Below, one piece after another: positions 1 through 9,483 of a stretch of 34,382 nt of DNA; position 1 is the stretch's first letter; the number at the start of each line of letters is the position of its first letter. Both the position numbers and the translations under genes were made by a program. The stretch lies in the NCBI GenBank assembly GCA_013140715.1, contig JABFSG010000019.1, positions 1 to 34,382 of the forward strand, written 5' to 3'. This DNA comes from Nitrospiraceae bacterium (GTDB lineage: Bacteria > Nitrospirota > Nitrospiria > Nitrospirales > Nitrospiraceae). Below the pieces are notes generated by a model. It had not been told where the DNA came from. It saw only the letters and a list, made by a program, of their open reading frames with translations, and made no database searches.

Positions 1-737
1 GTATAGCTATTGCGAGTTTCCGGCGGCAACTTGAATCGCCCATAAGAGAGGAGATATTTCGGCAGATCGGACCAAGACCCGCCTCGGAGCGCTTTGAACT
101 GTCCCAGTTCCGGCCCTTGCGGATTTCGTTCAGGGGAGACCTCATAGTAGTTCGTCGCATACCAATCCTGCACCCATTCCCAGACATTCCCGGCCATGTG
201 ATAGAGCCCATAGGGACTCCTTCCCTGTTCATAGGACCGCACAGGCATTAAGGCTTGGCTGTAACTGAACCGCGCGCCTAACGAAAAATTCGCCAGATCC
301 GTGCGTGGAAGCCGATTGCCCCAGGGATACAACCGCCCATCTATTCCTCTGGCCGACTTTTCCCATTCCGCTTCGGTAGGAAGCCGCTTCCCCTTCCACC
401 GGCAATAGGCATCGGCGTCTGACCAGTCCACGCCGATCACAGGGCGATCCCCATGCTGAGACAGATCGACCCTGTGCCAATCCCAAGGCGCAAGACGGTC
501 TGTGGCAACGAGAAACTCCGCGTACTGCGCCGTGGCCACCTCATGGAGATCCATTGAAAAGCCATCGACCCACACCGGGTGCATGGGCCGTTCATCCTCC
601 AACGCCTGCCCCCTGTCCGATCCCATTGCAAACTCACCGGCTGGAATCTCGACCATAGGAGTTTCAGCAACGGTGGTCGTGCTTAAATCTCTGGACTTTC
701 TGAGCCGATCGAGTTGAGCGTCGCTGGAAGGAACCAT
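1..737 (-). CDS. Formylglycine-generating enzyme (SUMF1/FGE-sulfatase) family protein, C-terminus cut by window edge
   Basis: The minus-strand frame reads through to the left edge, so the C-terminus is missing. It shows the FGE-sulfatase fold signature: a beginning VEIPAGEFAMGSDRG, then PTEAEWEKSARG, YPWGN, GNVWEWVQDWY and LRGGSW. Family members oxidise a sulfatase cysteine to formylglycine, or act as related C-type-lectin-fold proteins such as iron(II)/ergothioneine-type oxygenases; the visible part does not tell which. The ATG at 737 has no clear ribosome site. The frame stays open upstream and encodes a signal-peptide-like stretch (WIAFLSILLLSTIMVPSSDA) whose hydrophobic core lies in the arm of the inverted repeat at 751-879, with a possible TTG start at 764. 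The true start is therefore uncertain, and the protein may be exported. Confidence 0.85.
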   Translation of the reverse strand, partial: MVPSSDAQLDRLRKSRDLSTTTVAETPMVEIPAGEFAMGSDRGQALEDERPMHPVWVDGFSMDLHEVATAQYAEFLVATDRLAPWDWHRVDLSQHGDRPVIGVDWSDADAYCRWKGKRLPTEAEWEKSARGIDGRLYPWGNRLPRTDLANFSLGARFSYSQALMPVRSYEQGRSPYGLYHMAGNVWEWVQDWYATNYYEVSPERNPQGPELGQFKALRGGSWSDLPKYLLSYGRFKLPPETRNSY

Positions 738-750
738 AATAGTCGAGAGT

Positions 751-879
751 AGAAGAATGCTCAAAAAGGCTATCCAATGAGGCCGCAGGCGAGAGAAAAC
801 CGGAGGCGTAGCCTCTGGGCTACGTTGAGGATTTTGTCGAGCCGAGAACAAAGTTGGGAGCCTTTTTCAGCATTCTTCT
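751..879. repeat. Imperfect inverted-repeat element (element A)
   Basis: The arms at 751-771 and 859-879 match in 20 of 21 bases when one is reverse-complemented (AGAAGAATGCTNAAAAAGGCT). They enclose about 87 bp with further internal pairing (GGCGTAGCC...GGCTACG). The right arm touches the stop codon of the methyltransferase at 879, and the left arm lies in the 5' part of the FGE-like gene. The TGCTGAAAAA core is shared with elements B and D, which points to a dispersed family rather than a one-off hairpin. It may act in RNA as a large stem-loop between the two genes. Confidence 0.8.
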
Positions 880-1550
880 CAATGGATGATGCCGCTGACA
901 ACCCAATGCCGATCATCCACCACATCGATCACCAATCGGCTCATATTCATCTCCGCCAATTGTGCCGCCACTTCATCTTCCGTGAACGATGCCAGCAGGG
1001 AACGATAAAAATCCCGCCGCAAGATCTCCGACTCCTCTGCCGCGTAACGATCCACGATCGCCTGCGCCTCCTCCGGCGAGTCCGGTCTGAGCAGATCCAT
1101 CACGAGCACGGGAGAATCCCGCTTCACCAGTTGCCGCAACCGATACCAAAACTGCAAAGGATTCGGCACATGATGCAAGAGACTGTTGGAAACTGCGGCA
1201 TCGACCGGCTCGACCAGCGAAACAGCCTGAAAACGTTCACAGTGGAAGGTAATCCGGTCGGCCAGGCCTGCCTGTTTCACCGCCTCGTCGGCCAGGCGGA
1301 TCATCGGTCCCGATGCATCGACGGCGATGATGCGGCAGGCGGAAAGCGCCCGCGCGAGTCGGATAGGAATATCTCCAGGGCCACACCCCAAGTCGAGGAC
1401 ATGGCCATCGGTGAACTCCGGAAAGTATTCGCGAAAGCGATCGACGAATCCCTGATTCTCCTGCTCGAAGTCCGCCCCTGCATAGGCAAGCGCCTGCTCA
1501 GGGTCATCCATCAGCTCAGGCTCAAGCGTACGTTTCATTGGGCCCACCAA
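879..1550 (-). CDS. Class I SAM-dependent methyltransferase
   Basis: The product is 223 residues. Motif I (VLDLGCGPGD, about residues 50-60) binds S-adenosylmethionine; an acidic residue follows in IIAVDASGPM, and motif IV-like DAAVSNSLLHHV lies near residue 115. This is the Methyltransf_11/25-type Rossmann fold used on small molecules or lipids; the substrate cannot be read from sequence. The start is probably the TTG at 1550, because a GAGG sits 7 bases before it; an ATG at 1538 is the alternative. It begins 20 bases after the MOSC gene and so is likely co-transcribed with prmA and the MOSC gene. The stop codon abuts the right arm of repeat element A. Confidence 0.85.
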   Translation of the reverse strand: MVGPMKRTLEPELMDDPEQALAYAGADFEQENQGFVDRFREYFPEFTDGHVLDLGCGPGDIPIRLARALSACRIIAVDASGPMIRLADEAVKQAGLADRITFHCERFQAVSLVEPVDAAVSNSLLHHVPNPLQFWYRLRQLVKRDSPVLVMDLLRPDSPEEAQAIVDRYAAEESEILRRDFYRSLLASFTEDEVAAQLAEMNMSRLVIDVVDDRHWVVSGIIH

Positions 1551-1570
1551 TTCTTAACCTCGACCTTGGC

Positions 1571-2059
1571 CTAAACCTGCATACTCGTCACTGCGTCCCC
1601 CGGTCTCACCATTCCCTCACGCAGCACCTTCGCATAGAGCCGGCTCCATCCTGGATTCTTTTTCTGAGAAACACGCTTGAAGTCTCCGTCCCTGAACCAG
1701 CGCGCATTCTTCTCACAGGGAGTCGTATAACTCATGATCTCGATCTGGACCTCCGGCCCGACCTGTAATCGGTCGCCGGGCTTCAGCTTCTCCCAGTCGA
1801 TGCCGGCGACCGTCAGGTTCTCTCCGGAGGAACCGGCCTCGATCGGATGGCCTTCGTCCTGCAACCGTTCGATCAGCTCTTGCGAGTACAGACAGAGAGC
1901 TCGATCCGGCCCCCCGTGGAACTTGAGATTCTCTTGCCGGTCGCCGGCGACGCCGGTTGTCGCAATAAGGGCCTCCAGGACCGGCCGTTTCGGCACCCCG
2001 CCATCCGACACATTGATCTGGTACACATGGGGATAGGGCGGTCTTCCAGTTTCGTTCAC
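1571..2059 (-). CDS. MOSC domain-containing protein
   Basis: The product is 162 residues and consists of essentially one MOSC domain: VYQINVSDGGVPKRPV at the N-terminus, GVAGDRQENLKFHGGPDRALCLYS, then GSSGENLTV and the conserved cysteine in YTTPCEK (about residue 115). MOSC proteins of the YiiM type handle molybdenum-cofactor-bound sulfur or N-hydroxylated substrates; a stand-alone domain suggests a reductase partner encoded elsewhere. The start is GTG at 2059, overlapping the prmA stop in a GTGA arrangement, with GGAG 8 bases upstream, so translation is probably coupled to prmA. Confidence 0.85.
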   Translation of the reverse strand: MNETGRPPYPHVYQINVSDGGVPKRPVLEALIATTGVAGDRQENLKFHGGPDRALCLYSQELIERLQDEGHPIEAGSSGENLTVAGIDWEKLKPGDRLQVGPEVQIEIMSYTTPCEKNARWFRDGDFKRVSQKKNPGWSRLYAKVLREGMVRPGDAVTSMQV

Positions 2060-2943
2060 CTGTCCACTCCTTCGCAGGATTCGGCCATCAACAATTCCAA
2101 CGCCACCCAGCCCTCCTGTTCACGACGTTGAGACAGCAGGGCGCCGACCCTGGAGAACGCTTCGGTGATCTCCCGCTCTTGTTCTAGCAAAATACCTGAC
2201 AGCAAGAGCCGCGCACCGTGGCTCACGTATCGGGCCAATTCATCGCACAGTAGCAACAGGGTCTGACGATCGAGATTGGCAAGAACCAGATCCGGTCGTA
2301 GCGTTCCTTGCCGATTTATTTCATCCAGCGTTCCGCACCGGAATTCGAGCTGGTTTCCAAACCCGTTCTCCGTGGCATAGTCTCGCGCACAATCGACCGC
2401 AACAGGGTCGCATTCTACTCCAAGGGCCGAGGCAGCCCCAAGCCGTAGCGCGGCCATCGCCAGAATGCCGCTCCCAGACCCCACATCCAACACGAACTCG
2501 CCGCCGTGAACGAGATCCTCAAGCTGTTCCAGTAACATCCGAGTCGTCGCGTGATGACCGGTGCCGAATGCCTGCTTCGGATCGAGCACGATCTCGATGT
2601 CCTGATCCTGTAGCACAACCGGTTCCCAGCTCGGCCTGACCACGATCCGCCGACCGATCCGAATCGGCCTGACTGACTGAGCCCATTGCCGATTCCAATC
2701 CTGATCGGGCAATTCCTCAATACGAATATCGCACTCGGTCGAAGCATCCGGATCGAGTCCCAATAACGTTCTACCCAGTTGAGCCTGTGCCTCCAAACTC
2801 CACTGTCGTTTCGGCCAATAGAGATGGACCACCCCCTTGTCCTCCCATCCGCCTTGAATCGCCTGATCGGACAGGCAGCCCAGCAACTCTCCCGCGTCGA
2901 CATTGGTCCGAATCTGGACATCGATCCACCCCTCTGACGTCAT
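2056..2943 (-). CDS. prmA: Ribosomal protein L11 methyltransferase
   Basis: The product is 295 residues, the usual PrmA length. The N-terminal half (WIDVQIRTNVDAGELLGCLSD...) is the substrate-recognition domain. The C-terminal half carries the family hallmarks: DPKQAFGTGHHATT (about residue 140), the SAM-binding VLDVGSGSGILAMAALRLGA, and ANLDRQTL in place of the usual ANIL motif. LLSGIL follows. PrmA trimethylates L11 in the cytoplasm. It is the first gene of a minus-strand group with the MOSC and methyltransferase genes. GAGG lies 11 bases before the ATG. Upstream, on the far side, is repeat element B. Confidence 0.95.
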   Translation of the reverse strand: MTSEGWIDVQIRTNVDAGELLGCLSDQAIQGGWEDKGVVHLYWPKRQWSLEAQAQLGRTLLGLDPDASTECDIRIEELPDQDWNRQWAQSVRPIRIGRRIVVRPSWEPVVLQDQDIEIVLDPKQAFGTGHHATTRMLLEQLEDLVHGGEFVLDVGSGSGILAMAALRLGAASALGVECDPVAVDCARDYATENGFGNQLEFRCGTLDEINRQGTLRPDLVLANLDRQTLLLLCDELARYVSHGARLLLSGILLEQEREITEAFSRVGALLSQRREQEGWVALELLMAESCEGVDR

Positions 2944-3020
2944 AATGTCTGGAACCTCATTTCTGGGAATGCCTAAGTCTCATTTTTCAGTACACTTGGA
3001 ATACCGATGGTTCACCATAA

Positions 3021-3233
3021 CAGGATGCTCAAAATGGCCAGCTTTCTCACCCACTCAGCCCCGGCACGCCAAGACGCGCCGTTCCGCGGGCAAGGCCGCA
3101 GCGAACTATCACTTCCATAAGGGGTGGCTGGGATGATCTCAACTGCGCGCGTCCAACGAGGGCCTTCTGAGACCGCGCGTTGCGCGAGCACGGGGATCGT
3201 CCCAGCCACCTCGCTCCATTTTTCAGCATCCTG
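3021..3233. repeat. Composite inverted-repeat element (element B)
   Basis: Outer arms CAGGATGCTCAAAATGG (3021-3037) and CCATTTTTCAGCATCCTG (3216-3233) pair with one base slip. An inner pair of 18-bp arms (3121-3138 and 3195-3212, GGGGTGGCTGGGATGATC and its near complement) encloses a core with two GC-rich blocks, GCGCGCGTCCAACGAG and GCGCGTTGCGCGAGCAC. The same core, in another pair of arms, occurs at 27628-27720. It separates the divergent genes prmA and the MutS-like gene and may hold or displace their promoters. Confidence 0.85.
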
Positions 3234-3275
3234 GCAGAGTTGACGCCCTCTCCCCCTTCCAGTAAGGTCGGCGCA

Positions 3276-5132
3276 ATGCACCAGAAACCCATCACACCGG
3301 TCACGAAGGCCCACTCCCTGACCCGCCTGGTCGAGAAGCTCGACCGTGTGATCGCCCTGGCGACTGCCGCTAGTTCTCGCATCACCCGCTGGCGTCTCAT
3401 TCTCTTTATTGTCGGAGCGATCTGCACGATAGCTCTCTACAAAATGGGGTGGTATCTAGCGGGCAACGGGTCGCTTGCCTGCTTCGTCGTCTTGTTCTTG
3501 ATGGTGGCCGTCTATCATAACAGGCTCGAAACACGTATGCACCGGCTTCGGCTCTGGAAGCAGATCAAGCTCGTGCACCTGGCGCGCCTGCGGCTGGATT
3601 GGACTCACATTCCCGCTCGCCCATCGAGCGCTCCTGAGTCGCATTCCTATGCCAAAGATTTGGACCTGGTCGGCCCCCACTCGCTCCTTCACCTGCTCGA
3701 TACGACCGTCTCCTCACATGGGCAGGCTCGGCTGGCTTCATGGCTTCTTGAACAACCTCCGGCACCCGACCAATGGCTCCTGCGCCGTCGCCTCGTCCAG
3801 GAACTCATTCCACGATCCCTGTTTCGCGATCGGCTGGGGCTCGAAGCTCAGCTCATTGGCGAACAGGAGATCAACGGCCGACGACTGGAAGCAGTCCTGC
3901 AGCATGCAGTAGGATTTCCCCATCTCACCACCGTCCTGACGATTCAAACTCTCCTCGCCGCCACAACGATCCTGTTCGGATTGGGCGCGCTGCTCGACTG
4001 GCTTCCGAATTATTGGATGTGGTCTTTCGCAGCCTATGCCCTGCTCTATTTCAAGACCGATCAAGGGGAAGAGTTATTGGAGCATGCGGTGGGCGTGCAC
4101 TTCGAACTGGAAAAACTGGGAGCCGTACTTGGGTTTATCGAACGGCATGCCCGACATAGCCACGCGGCACTCGCAGACCTCTGGGCGCCGCTGCTTGTAC
4201 CGGGTGTGAATCCGCCACAACTTGTCAGACAGGCAGCCCGCACCCTGCATGGAATCAGCGTCAAGGCCCATCCGGTCATCCATCTGATGGTCAACGCGCT
4301 CTGTCCCTGGGATCTCTGGTTTACCTATCGACTCCGACAGATTCAAGCTCAGGTGGCCGCCCATCTGCCGACCTGGATGGATCGACTGGCCGAAGTCGAG
4401 GCAGTCTCGGCGCTCGCCACCTTTGCTTCGCTCCATCCTTCCTATTGCTGGCCTGACCCGCTCACTATCGATCCCCAGCGTAATGGAGCGCAAGCCAAAC
4501 TGTCAGCCGCAGGTCTTGCCCATCCGTTGATTCCCGAGATGCACCGAGTCTCGAACGATTTTGCTCTTGAAACATTGGGAACCGTCGTCTTGGTGACCGG
4601 ATCCAACATGTCGGGGAAAAGTACCTTCCTCCGAACCCTGGGCATCAATCTGTGCCTCGCCCAGGCGGGCGCCCCTGTATGCGCCGGTATTCTTGAATGG
4701 AGCTGGGTGCGCCTCGCCACCTGTATCCGCGTGGATGACTCCCTCGAAGCGGGCCTATCTTTTTTCTATGCCGAGGTGAAACGCTTAAAAGGCCTGCTCG
4801 ACGAGGCGACGGATCGATCCAGAACGCCGGTACTCTTTCTGATCGACGAAATCTTCAAGGGGACCAATAATCGAGAACGGTTGATTGGAAGCCGTTCCTA
4901 TATTTCCGCTCTCGCACACAGCCATGGCTTCGGCTTGGTGAGCACCCACGATTTGGAGTTGACCGATCTCGACAAGACGGTGCCCAGACTTCGGAACGTC
5001 CACTTCCAAGAAACGGTAGCAGCCGGCGCCCTGCAATTCGACTACAAACTTAGACTCGGTCCCTGTCCCACCACCAACGCGCTGCGGATTATGGAGCTGG
5101 AAGGATTGCCGGTGCCTCCACCTCAAATCTAA
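3276..5132 (+). CDS. Membrane-anchored MutS-family ATPase
   Basis: The product is 618 residues from the ATG at 3276, which has an AAGG 8 bases upstream; an earlier in-frame ATG at 3180 lies inside repeat element B and is unlikely. It has the MutS core (DLVGPHSLLHLLD, SSHGQARLASWLL near residue 145) and ATPase domain: Walker A TGSNMSGKST near residue 445, Walker B LFLIDEIFKGTNNRER, and STHDLELTD. The mismatch-binding N-terminal domain of MutS is absent. In its place are hydrophobic segments near residues 40-80 (ILFIVGAICTIALY, LACFVVLFLMVAVY) and 225-270. This matches the membrane-spanning MutS-related group of unknown role, so a part in mismatch repair should not be assumed. Confidence 0.9.
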   Translation: MHQKPITPVTKAHSLTRLVEKLDRVIALATAASSRITRWRLILFIVGAICTIALYKMGWYLAGNGSLACFVVLFLMVAVYHNRLETRMHRLRLWKQIKLVHLARLRLDWTHIPARPSSAPESHSYAKDLDLVGPHSLLHLLDTTVSSHGQARLASWLLEQPPAPDQWLLRRRLVQELIPRSLFRDRLGLEAQLIGEQEINGRRLEAVLQHAVGFPHLTTVLTIQTLLAATTILFGLGALLDWLPNYWMWSFAAYALLYFKTDQGEELLEHAVGVHFELEKLGAVLGFIERHARHSHAALADLWAPLLVPGVNPPQLVRQAARTLHGISVKAHPVIHLMVNALCPWDLWFTYRLRQIQAQVAAHLPTWMDRLAEVEAVSALATFASLHPSYCWPDPLTIDPQRNGAQAKLSAAGLAHPLIPEMHRVSNDFALETLGTVVLVTGSNMSGKSTFLRTLGINLCLAQAGAPVCAGILEWSWVRLATCIRVDDSLEAGLSFFYAEVKRLKGLLDEATDRSRTPVLFLIDEIFKGTNNRERLIGSRSYISALAHSHGFGLVSTHDLELTDLDKTVPRLRNVHFQETVAAGALQFDYKLRLGPCPTTNALRIMELEGLPVPPPQI

Positions 5133-5214
5133 CCTTTCTCATCTTTTTATTCCGTTCCCGCTGTGCTAAGACTCTGTGCACGATTCAGGCGCATTCACCT
5201 GCATGAGAGGCGCC

Positions 5215-7407
5215 ATGACCATCCAACCTTGGATCACCTGCCTGCAAAGCGGAATACTCATCCGCTATCTCGACGCTCGCTACCCTGAACAGGCATCGAA
5301 AGTCGATCTCCAGCGAGTCATGGGAGCAGCCGAATCATTCCAGGAGATTCAGGATGCCCGTGCGTTCCTGACCGATTCAAGCAATTGGATTCCCCATTCG
5401 GTTTTCCGTGAGTTGATCAAGAGCTGCGAGTTGGCTACAGGCCAGAAGGACTTTACCTATCAGGCCGCTCTGGCCTACTACGAAACCGTCAAGACGCAGA
5501 CCCCGACACTGATTGAAACGATCGCGATCCTCCTCAACGACGTCGAATCGGTCTTTCGTTCTGTCGGCAACTGGGCCTCGGCCTATACGAATTATCTCCA
5601 ACTTCAGTCATTCGTCTGTCCCGATGAAACACAGACCTTGCACATTCTGTCTCGCAACTTGCCGCCGGTCGATCCCGGACTTGGAAACATGCGTCTCGTG
5701 CAAGGCAATCTCGAAGGCACTGCGAAACTGGATCCCTCCGTCGAGACTGCCACCTGCGAAGAGGCCTATTCACAACTCCGCCTAGAAACCCTGGTCCATG
5801 AATTCGGCGACGCCTATGACATGACCACGAAGAACGATCGGATTACTGTAGCCCGCCGATCGACGGGTGACGTCGTGATCACGGGACGAACGATTCGCCT
5901 CGCTCATACGCGGATGCCCATCAAAACCGATGGTATACCCGCTCCGCATGGTTCCGACGAACAGCTTGTCGCCGCGCTTGATGGGCCGAACCATCTCTCG
6001 GTCTGGACGGCTGAAGAGCCGGCCCGAGGATCCAAGACACACCTCCCCAAACAGGACGATCATTGCACCGCGATCCACATCGAACGCGGCGGGACCCTTT
6101 CGGCTGGATCACTCAGCACCACGATCAAGGCCGGTGCAATCTACAACGCGCCGTATACCCATTACCGCCTGCGTTGGACAAATCACCCTCCACACACGAA
6201 CAACACCACTGCCGCCGGTCGCTCGCAATTCTTGACGAACCGCCGCGCCTTCGCGCATCAGCTCTTTACGCATTTGAAAAACCTGCAGACGACACATCGG
6301 CACATGCTCACCATGTTCCTCCGCAATGTGGAACTGATACAGGAGAATATCCAACTGAAGCAGGAGCTGTCTGCGCAGCAAGAAACCGGCGGCATCATCG
6401 GCAAGAGCTCCCCGCTTCTAGATCTACTTTCACTCATCAAAACCATCGCCCCTTCGGACACAACCGTGCTGGTGACCGGAGAAACAGGAACGGGGAAGGA
6501 ACTCACCGCCCGTTTGATCCATCAACTGAGCCGGCGGAAGGACCGTCGCTTCGTTGCCGTAAATTGTGGAGCACTGCCAGAAACGCTCTTGGAAAGTGAA
6601 CTGTTCGGTCACGAGAAAGGATCGTTCACCGGCGCGGTCGCACAGAAGAAAGGGAAATTCGAGCTCGCCGAAGGAGGCACACTGTTCCTGGACGAAATCG
6701 GGGATATCTCGCCCGCGGTGCAGGTGAAATTGCTGAGAGTGCTTCAAGAGCGAGAGTTTCAGCGCGTAGGAGGAACGAACGATCTTACAGCCAACATCCG
6801 GCTGATCGCCGCTACCAATCGAGACCTCCTGGCGATGATGGAGCAGAACCAGTTTCGGAAAGACCTGTTCTATCGTTTGAATGTCATCCAGCTCTATGTC
6901 CCGGCCTTGCGGGAACGTCCGGAAGATATTACTGAGCTCGCCCAGCATTTCGTCCAGCGATTCGCCGAGAAGATCGGGAAATCGATCGCGGGCTTGACGC
7001 CGGACGCATTGCGGCTCTGTCTGTCGTATAAATGGCCCGGTAACATCCGCGAATTGGAGAATGTCATGGAGCGCGCCGTGACGTTGGCGCCGGAAGGCAA
7101 GAAGTGGATCACTCACGACCTGCTCCCGAACAATCTACGTTCGACCACAGAATCGGCGCCCTCGCTCGATCTTGCCGAGTTGGTGGACCGTGTTGACTGG
7201 AGTGCGCTGTTGAAAACCCTGGAGACGCGAGGATCGCTCACCGGGCTCTTGAACTATCTCGAGTGGACCATCACGCGCCGCGCCGTCGCCGAATATGGCG
7301 GCAACAAGAGCCACGCAGCCAAGGTGTTGGGACGTACCTATCGTTGGCTAAGAAAGCTGGAAAGCGAAATGACCGGACCTCAGCCTCCATCTTCTCCACC
7401 ACAGTAA
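5215..7407 (+). CDS. Sigma-54-dependent transcriptional regulator
   Basis: The product is 730 residues from the ATG at 5215, which has GAGAGG just upstream; GTG 5176 and ATG 5203 are alternatives. The AAA+ domain (about residues 392-620) has GETGTGKE (Walker A), the GSFTGA loop that contacts sigma-54, [11 protein letters not shown] (Walker B) and [10 protein letters not shown]. The C-terminus has a Fis-type helix-turn-helix ([20 protein letters not shown]). A coiled stretch ([19 protein letters not shown]) links it to about 370 N-terminal residues that I do not recognise, not a plain response-regulator receiver domain: no phospho-acceptor pattern was seen. It presumably senses a signal and activates an unidentified sigma-54 promoter. 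GSFTGA has Ser where GAFTGA is standard, a common variant. Confidence 0.93.
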   Translation: MTIQPWITCLQSGILIRYLDARYPEQASKVDLQRVMGAAESFQEIQDARAFLTDSSNWIPHSVFRELIKSCELATGQKDFTYQAALAYYETVKTQTPTLIETIAILLNDVESVFRSVGNWASAYTNYLQLQSFVCPDETQTLHILSRNLPPVDPGLGNMRLVQGNLEGTAKLDPSVETATCEEAYSQLRLETLVHEFGDAYDMTTKNDRITVARRSTGDVVITGRTIRLAHTRMPIKTDGIPAPHGSDEQLVAALDGPNHLSVWTAEEPARGSKTHLPKQDDHCTAIHIERGGTLSAGSLSTTIKAGAIYNAPYTHYRLRWTNHPPHTNNTTAAGRSQFLTNRRAFAHQLFTHLKNLQTTHRHMLTMFLRNVELIQENIQLKQELSAQQETGGIIGKSSPLLDLLSLIKTIAPSDTTVLVTGETGTGKELTARLIHQLSRRKDRRFVAVNCGALPETLLESELFGHEKGSFTGAVAQKKGKFELAEGGTLFLDEIGDISPAVQVKLLRVLQEREFQRVGGTNDLTANIRLIAATNRDLLAMMEQNQFRKDLFYRLNVIQLYVPALRERPEDITELAQHFVQRFAEKIGKSIAGLTPDALRLCLSYKWPGNIRELENVMERAVTLAPEGKKWITHDLLPNNLRSTTESAPSLDLAELVDRVDWSALLKTLETRGSLTGLLNYLEWTITRRAVAEYGGNKSHAAKVLGRTYRWLRKLESEMTGPQPPSSPPQ

Positions 7408-7554
7408 ACGCCTCATAAAGTTTGCGCTAGCCAAGTCCTTCCAAAGGTTTCTGTATCGTAGAACCCAGCCAACCGCTCCGTAACTCGCGGTGTGTCGGCG
7501 TGACCTGTGCTGCTTCAGCCGGACGCTGCGCTCAGCCTTGCCTCCCTTTTGCCC

Positions 7555-8868
7555 TCAGCTTCCTACCAGAATAGCTGATTGGAAGTTCCCGGGCTGGCCT
7601 GGTATCTGAAACAGAATCCTGACACCTTCGTCTGCTAACGCGATATCAAGGAGGCTGTCCCCGTTCAGATCGGCAATAGCCACACCTGTAGGCCCACTCG
7701 CCCCCGGCCGATTCACTGCAGGAAGAAAGGCTCCTGGCGTGCCTGGGTTCTGGAAAAATACTGACACATTCCCGGCGATGTTGGAGAATGTACCCGCGTT
7801 CGCCACTGCTAAGTCCGCCTTCCCATCCCCGTTGAGATCTCCAACGGCGACGGACCAAGAGTTGTCTCCCGTGGCGTAGTTGGTCGCAGTCGAAAAGCTT
7901 CCCGGAGAAGCCGAACTGTTAAGGAGGACGGAGACGCTGGCCGTTCCTGCACTGTTGCCAGTGCCATAATTCGCAATCGCAAGGTCGAGTAGACCATCTG
8001 CATTAAGATCGGCAATCGCAACGTTTTTAGGTTGAAATCCTGCCGCAACCGTTTGCGGCGGCAAGAACGTGCCAGCTTCTGCCGGGTTCTGCAGGAAAAG
8101 TTTTACGTTCCCCGCATTAGCACAAGCAGCGACGAGGTCGGCTCGACCATCCACGTTGAGGTCGCCGATGCCGACAGAGGAGCAATTGACCCCCAGGCTT
8201 AATGGAGAGAAGAAGGTTCCCGGGTCACTAGCATTCTGAAAGAGAATGGAAAGCCCGGAGTCAGCGACCGCGATATCGAGGTGGCCGTCTCCGTTCAGAT
8301 CTCCAATTGCAACCCCATTTGGATGAGCGCCGACCCCAAGGTTCTGTGCTGTTAGGAAGGTGCCGTGCGAGGAGGAATTTTGGAATAGGATGGAGATACT
8401 AGCTGAGGATTCGTTTGCTGCCACCAAATCCATGAGGTTGTCGCCGTTGAGATCCCCTATGGAGACCATTAAAGGATCACTGCCTACGGCAAGGTTCATG
8501 GCACTGCCGAAAGCACCAGGGGAGGACTGACTTTGCAGAATGACCGACACGTGGCCTGGATGTGGTGGTGGACCAGCGATGAACGTATTAGCTGAGGCGA
8601 TGTCTGGACGACCATCGCCATTCAGATCACCCACCGCGACTGAGAAGGTTATCGTGAAAGGAGGGATTAGATCGTCATTACTACAGCCGCCAAGCGACAA
8701 GACAATGCATATGGTGATAAATAGGCGCGCCGACGACAACGGACGAGCGAACCTGTCCTTTGGACTCGCGGTCCTTCCGGGCGCCGGACCAGCAAATTGC
8801 GTCATGCCCAGAAATTCTCTCGCGGAGCGAACCAAAAAAAGAAGACTTGTCACGCTGCCGGTTTGCAT
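7555..8868 (-). CDS. FG-GAP/VCBS-repeat lipoprotein
   Basis: Seven repeats of about 50 residues carry the FG-GAP calcium-loop signature: VAVGDLNGDGRPDIASAN, VSIGDLNGDNLMDLVAAN, VAIGDLNGDGHLDIAVAD, VGIGDLNVDGRADLVAAC, VAIADLNADGLLDLAIAN, VAVGDLNGDGKADLAVAN and VAIADLNGDSLLDIALAD. Such repeats form a beta-propeller. A lipobox (IVLSLGGC) follows a hydrophobic stretch, so the protein is probably a surface or outer-membrane lipoprotein. The start is uncertain: ATG 8868 has AAGAGG 6 bases upstream, but the signal stretch lies 45 or more residues in, and ATG 8805 gives a shorter n-region. The upstream region contains the first paired palindrome (9043-9079). Function unknown; adhesion is a guess. Confidence 0.8.
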   Translation of the reverse strand: MQTGSVTSLLFLVRSAREFLGMTQFAGPAPGRTASPKDRFARPLSSARLFITICIVLSLGGCSNDDLIPPFTITFSVAVGDLNGDGRPDIASANTFIAGPPPHPGHVSVILQSQSSPGAFGSAMNLAVGSDPLMVSIGDLNGDNLMDLVAANESSASISILFQNSSSHGTFLTAQNLGVGAHPNGVAIGDLNGDGHLDIAVADSGLSILFQNASDPGTFFSPLSLGVNCSSVGIGDLNVDGRADLVAACANAGNVKLFLQNPAEAGTFLPPQTVAAGFQPKNVAIADLNADGLLDLAIANYGTGNSAGTASVSVLLNSSASPGSFSTATNYATGDNSWSVAVGDLNGDGKADLAVANAGTFSNIAGNVSVFFQNPGTPGAFLPAVNRPGASGPTGVAIADLNGDSLLDIALADEGVRILFQIPGQPGNFQSAILVGS

Positions 8869-9042
8869 CAATGTCCTCTTGCGCATAGAGTCGCTGCACC
8901 AAGGCTTTTCTAAAACCAAAGGAAACGCAACCTCTGTGCCAGAACGGCTGCCACTCACCAGTAGGTTAATTATCGCTAGGATCTTGAGCAGAAAATCAGC
9001 CGGCACTTATGGAAAGAGGCCGGGGACGCGAGGAGTCTAATT

Positions 9043-9079
9043 ATGAACGGGAGTTCATGTAGTCGAAACGGCTGTTCAG
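9043..9079. promoter_or_regulatory. Paired palindrome I (putative operator)
   Basis: A perfect ATGAAC-GGGA-GTTCAT palindrome (9043-9058) is followed by a degraded copy CGAAAC-GGCT-GTTCAG (9064-9079). The starts are 21 bp apart, two helical turns. It lies about 175 bp upstream of the FG-GAP gene. Confidence 0.55.
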
Positions 9080-9222
9080 GGCGAGAGAGATTTTTTTGCC
9101 CCAAGATCCGGCGGCAAAAACCTTGTGAAACCTCTAGCGGGTATCTTTGCGATTTCCTTCAGGATCAAGTAGAGGAAACAATTCCTGGAGCTGTTTCCTG
9201 TTACATTTTGCACGAGAATCTT

Positions 9223-9259
9223 ATGAACGATCGTTCCTAGATTATGAACGATCATTCAC
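9223..9259. promoter_or_regulatory. Paired palindrome II (putative operator)
   Basis: ATGAAC-GATC-GTTCCT (9223-9238) and ATGAAC-GATC-ATTCAC (9244-9259) again start 21 bp apart. They lie between the FG-GAP gene and the secreted protein at 9616, about 360 bp before the latter. A short inverted repeat, AGGAAACA...TGTTTCCT, sits just upstream at about 9174-9200. Confidence 0.6.
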
Positions 9260-9483
9260 GGACAAGGCGTATGTGCCGGTCAAATTCTTCTGCACGGCAC
9301 CTACAACAATCTCCTGGCTTCCTTATCGGCTTGGTTCCTTTGGATCAGATTTGATTCACACCAGCCTTCAAATAGATTCAGCAGAAACCAATCTTGCAAT
9401 GAAATAATCCTACCGTTTTGAACGGCCATCTCTTTCTCCCATCAATGACCCGGCCCACCTCTTGCACAATCACTTGAGCATCT

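Noticed and set aside
777-1574. Long open frame (265 codons) on the plus strand
   Set aside because: It lies wholly opposite the methyltransferase and has no family resemblance. Long antisense frames are common in GC-rich genes.
3180-3275. Longer start for the MutS-like gene
   Set aside because: The extra 32 codons lie inside element B and have no family counterpart; ATG 3276 has its own ribosome site.
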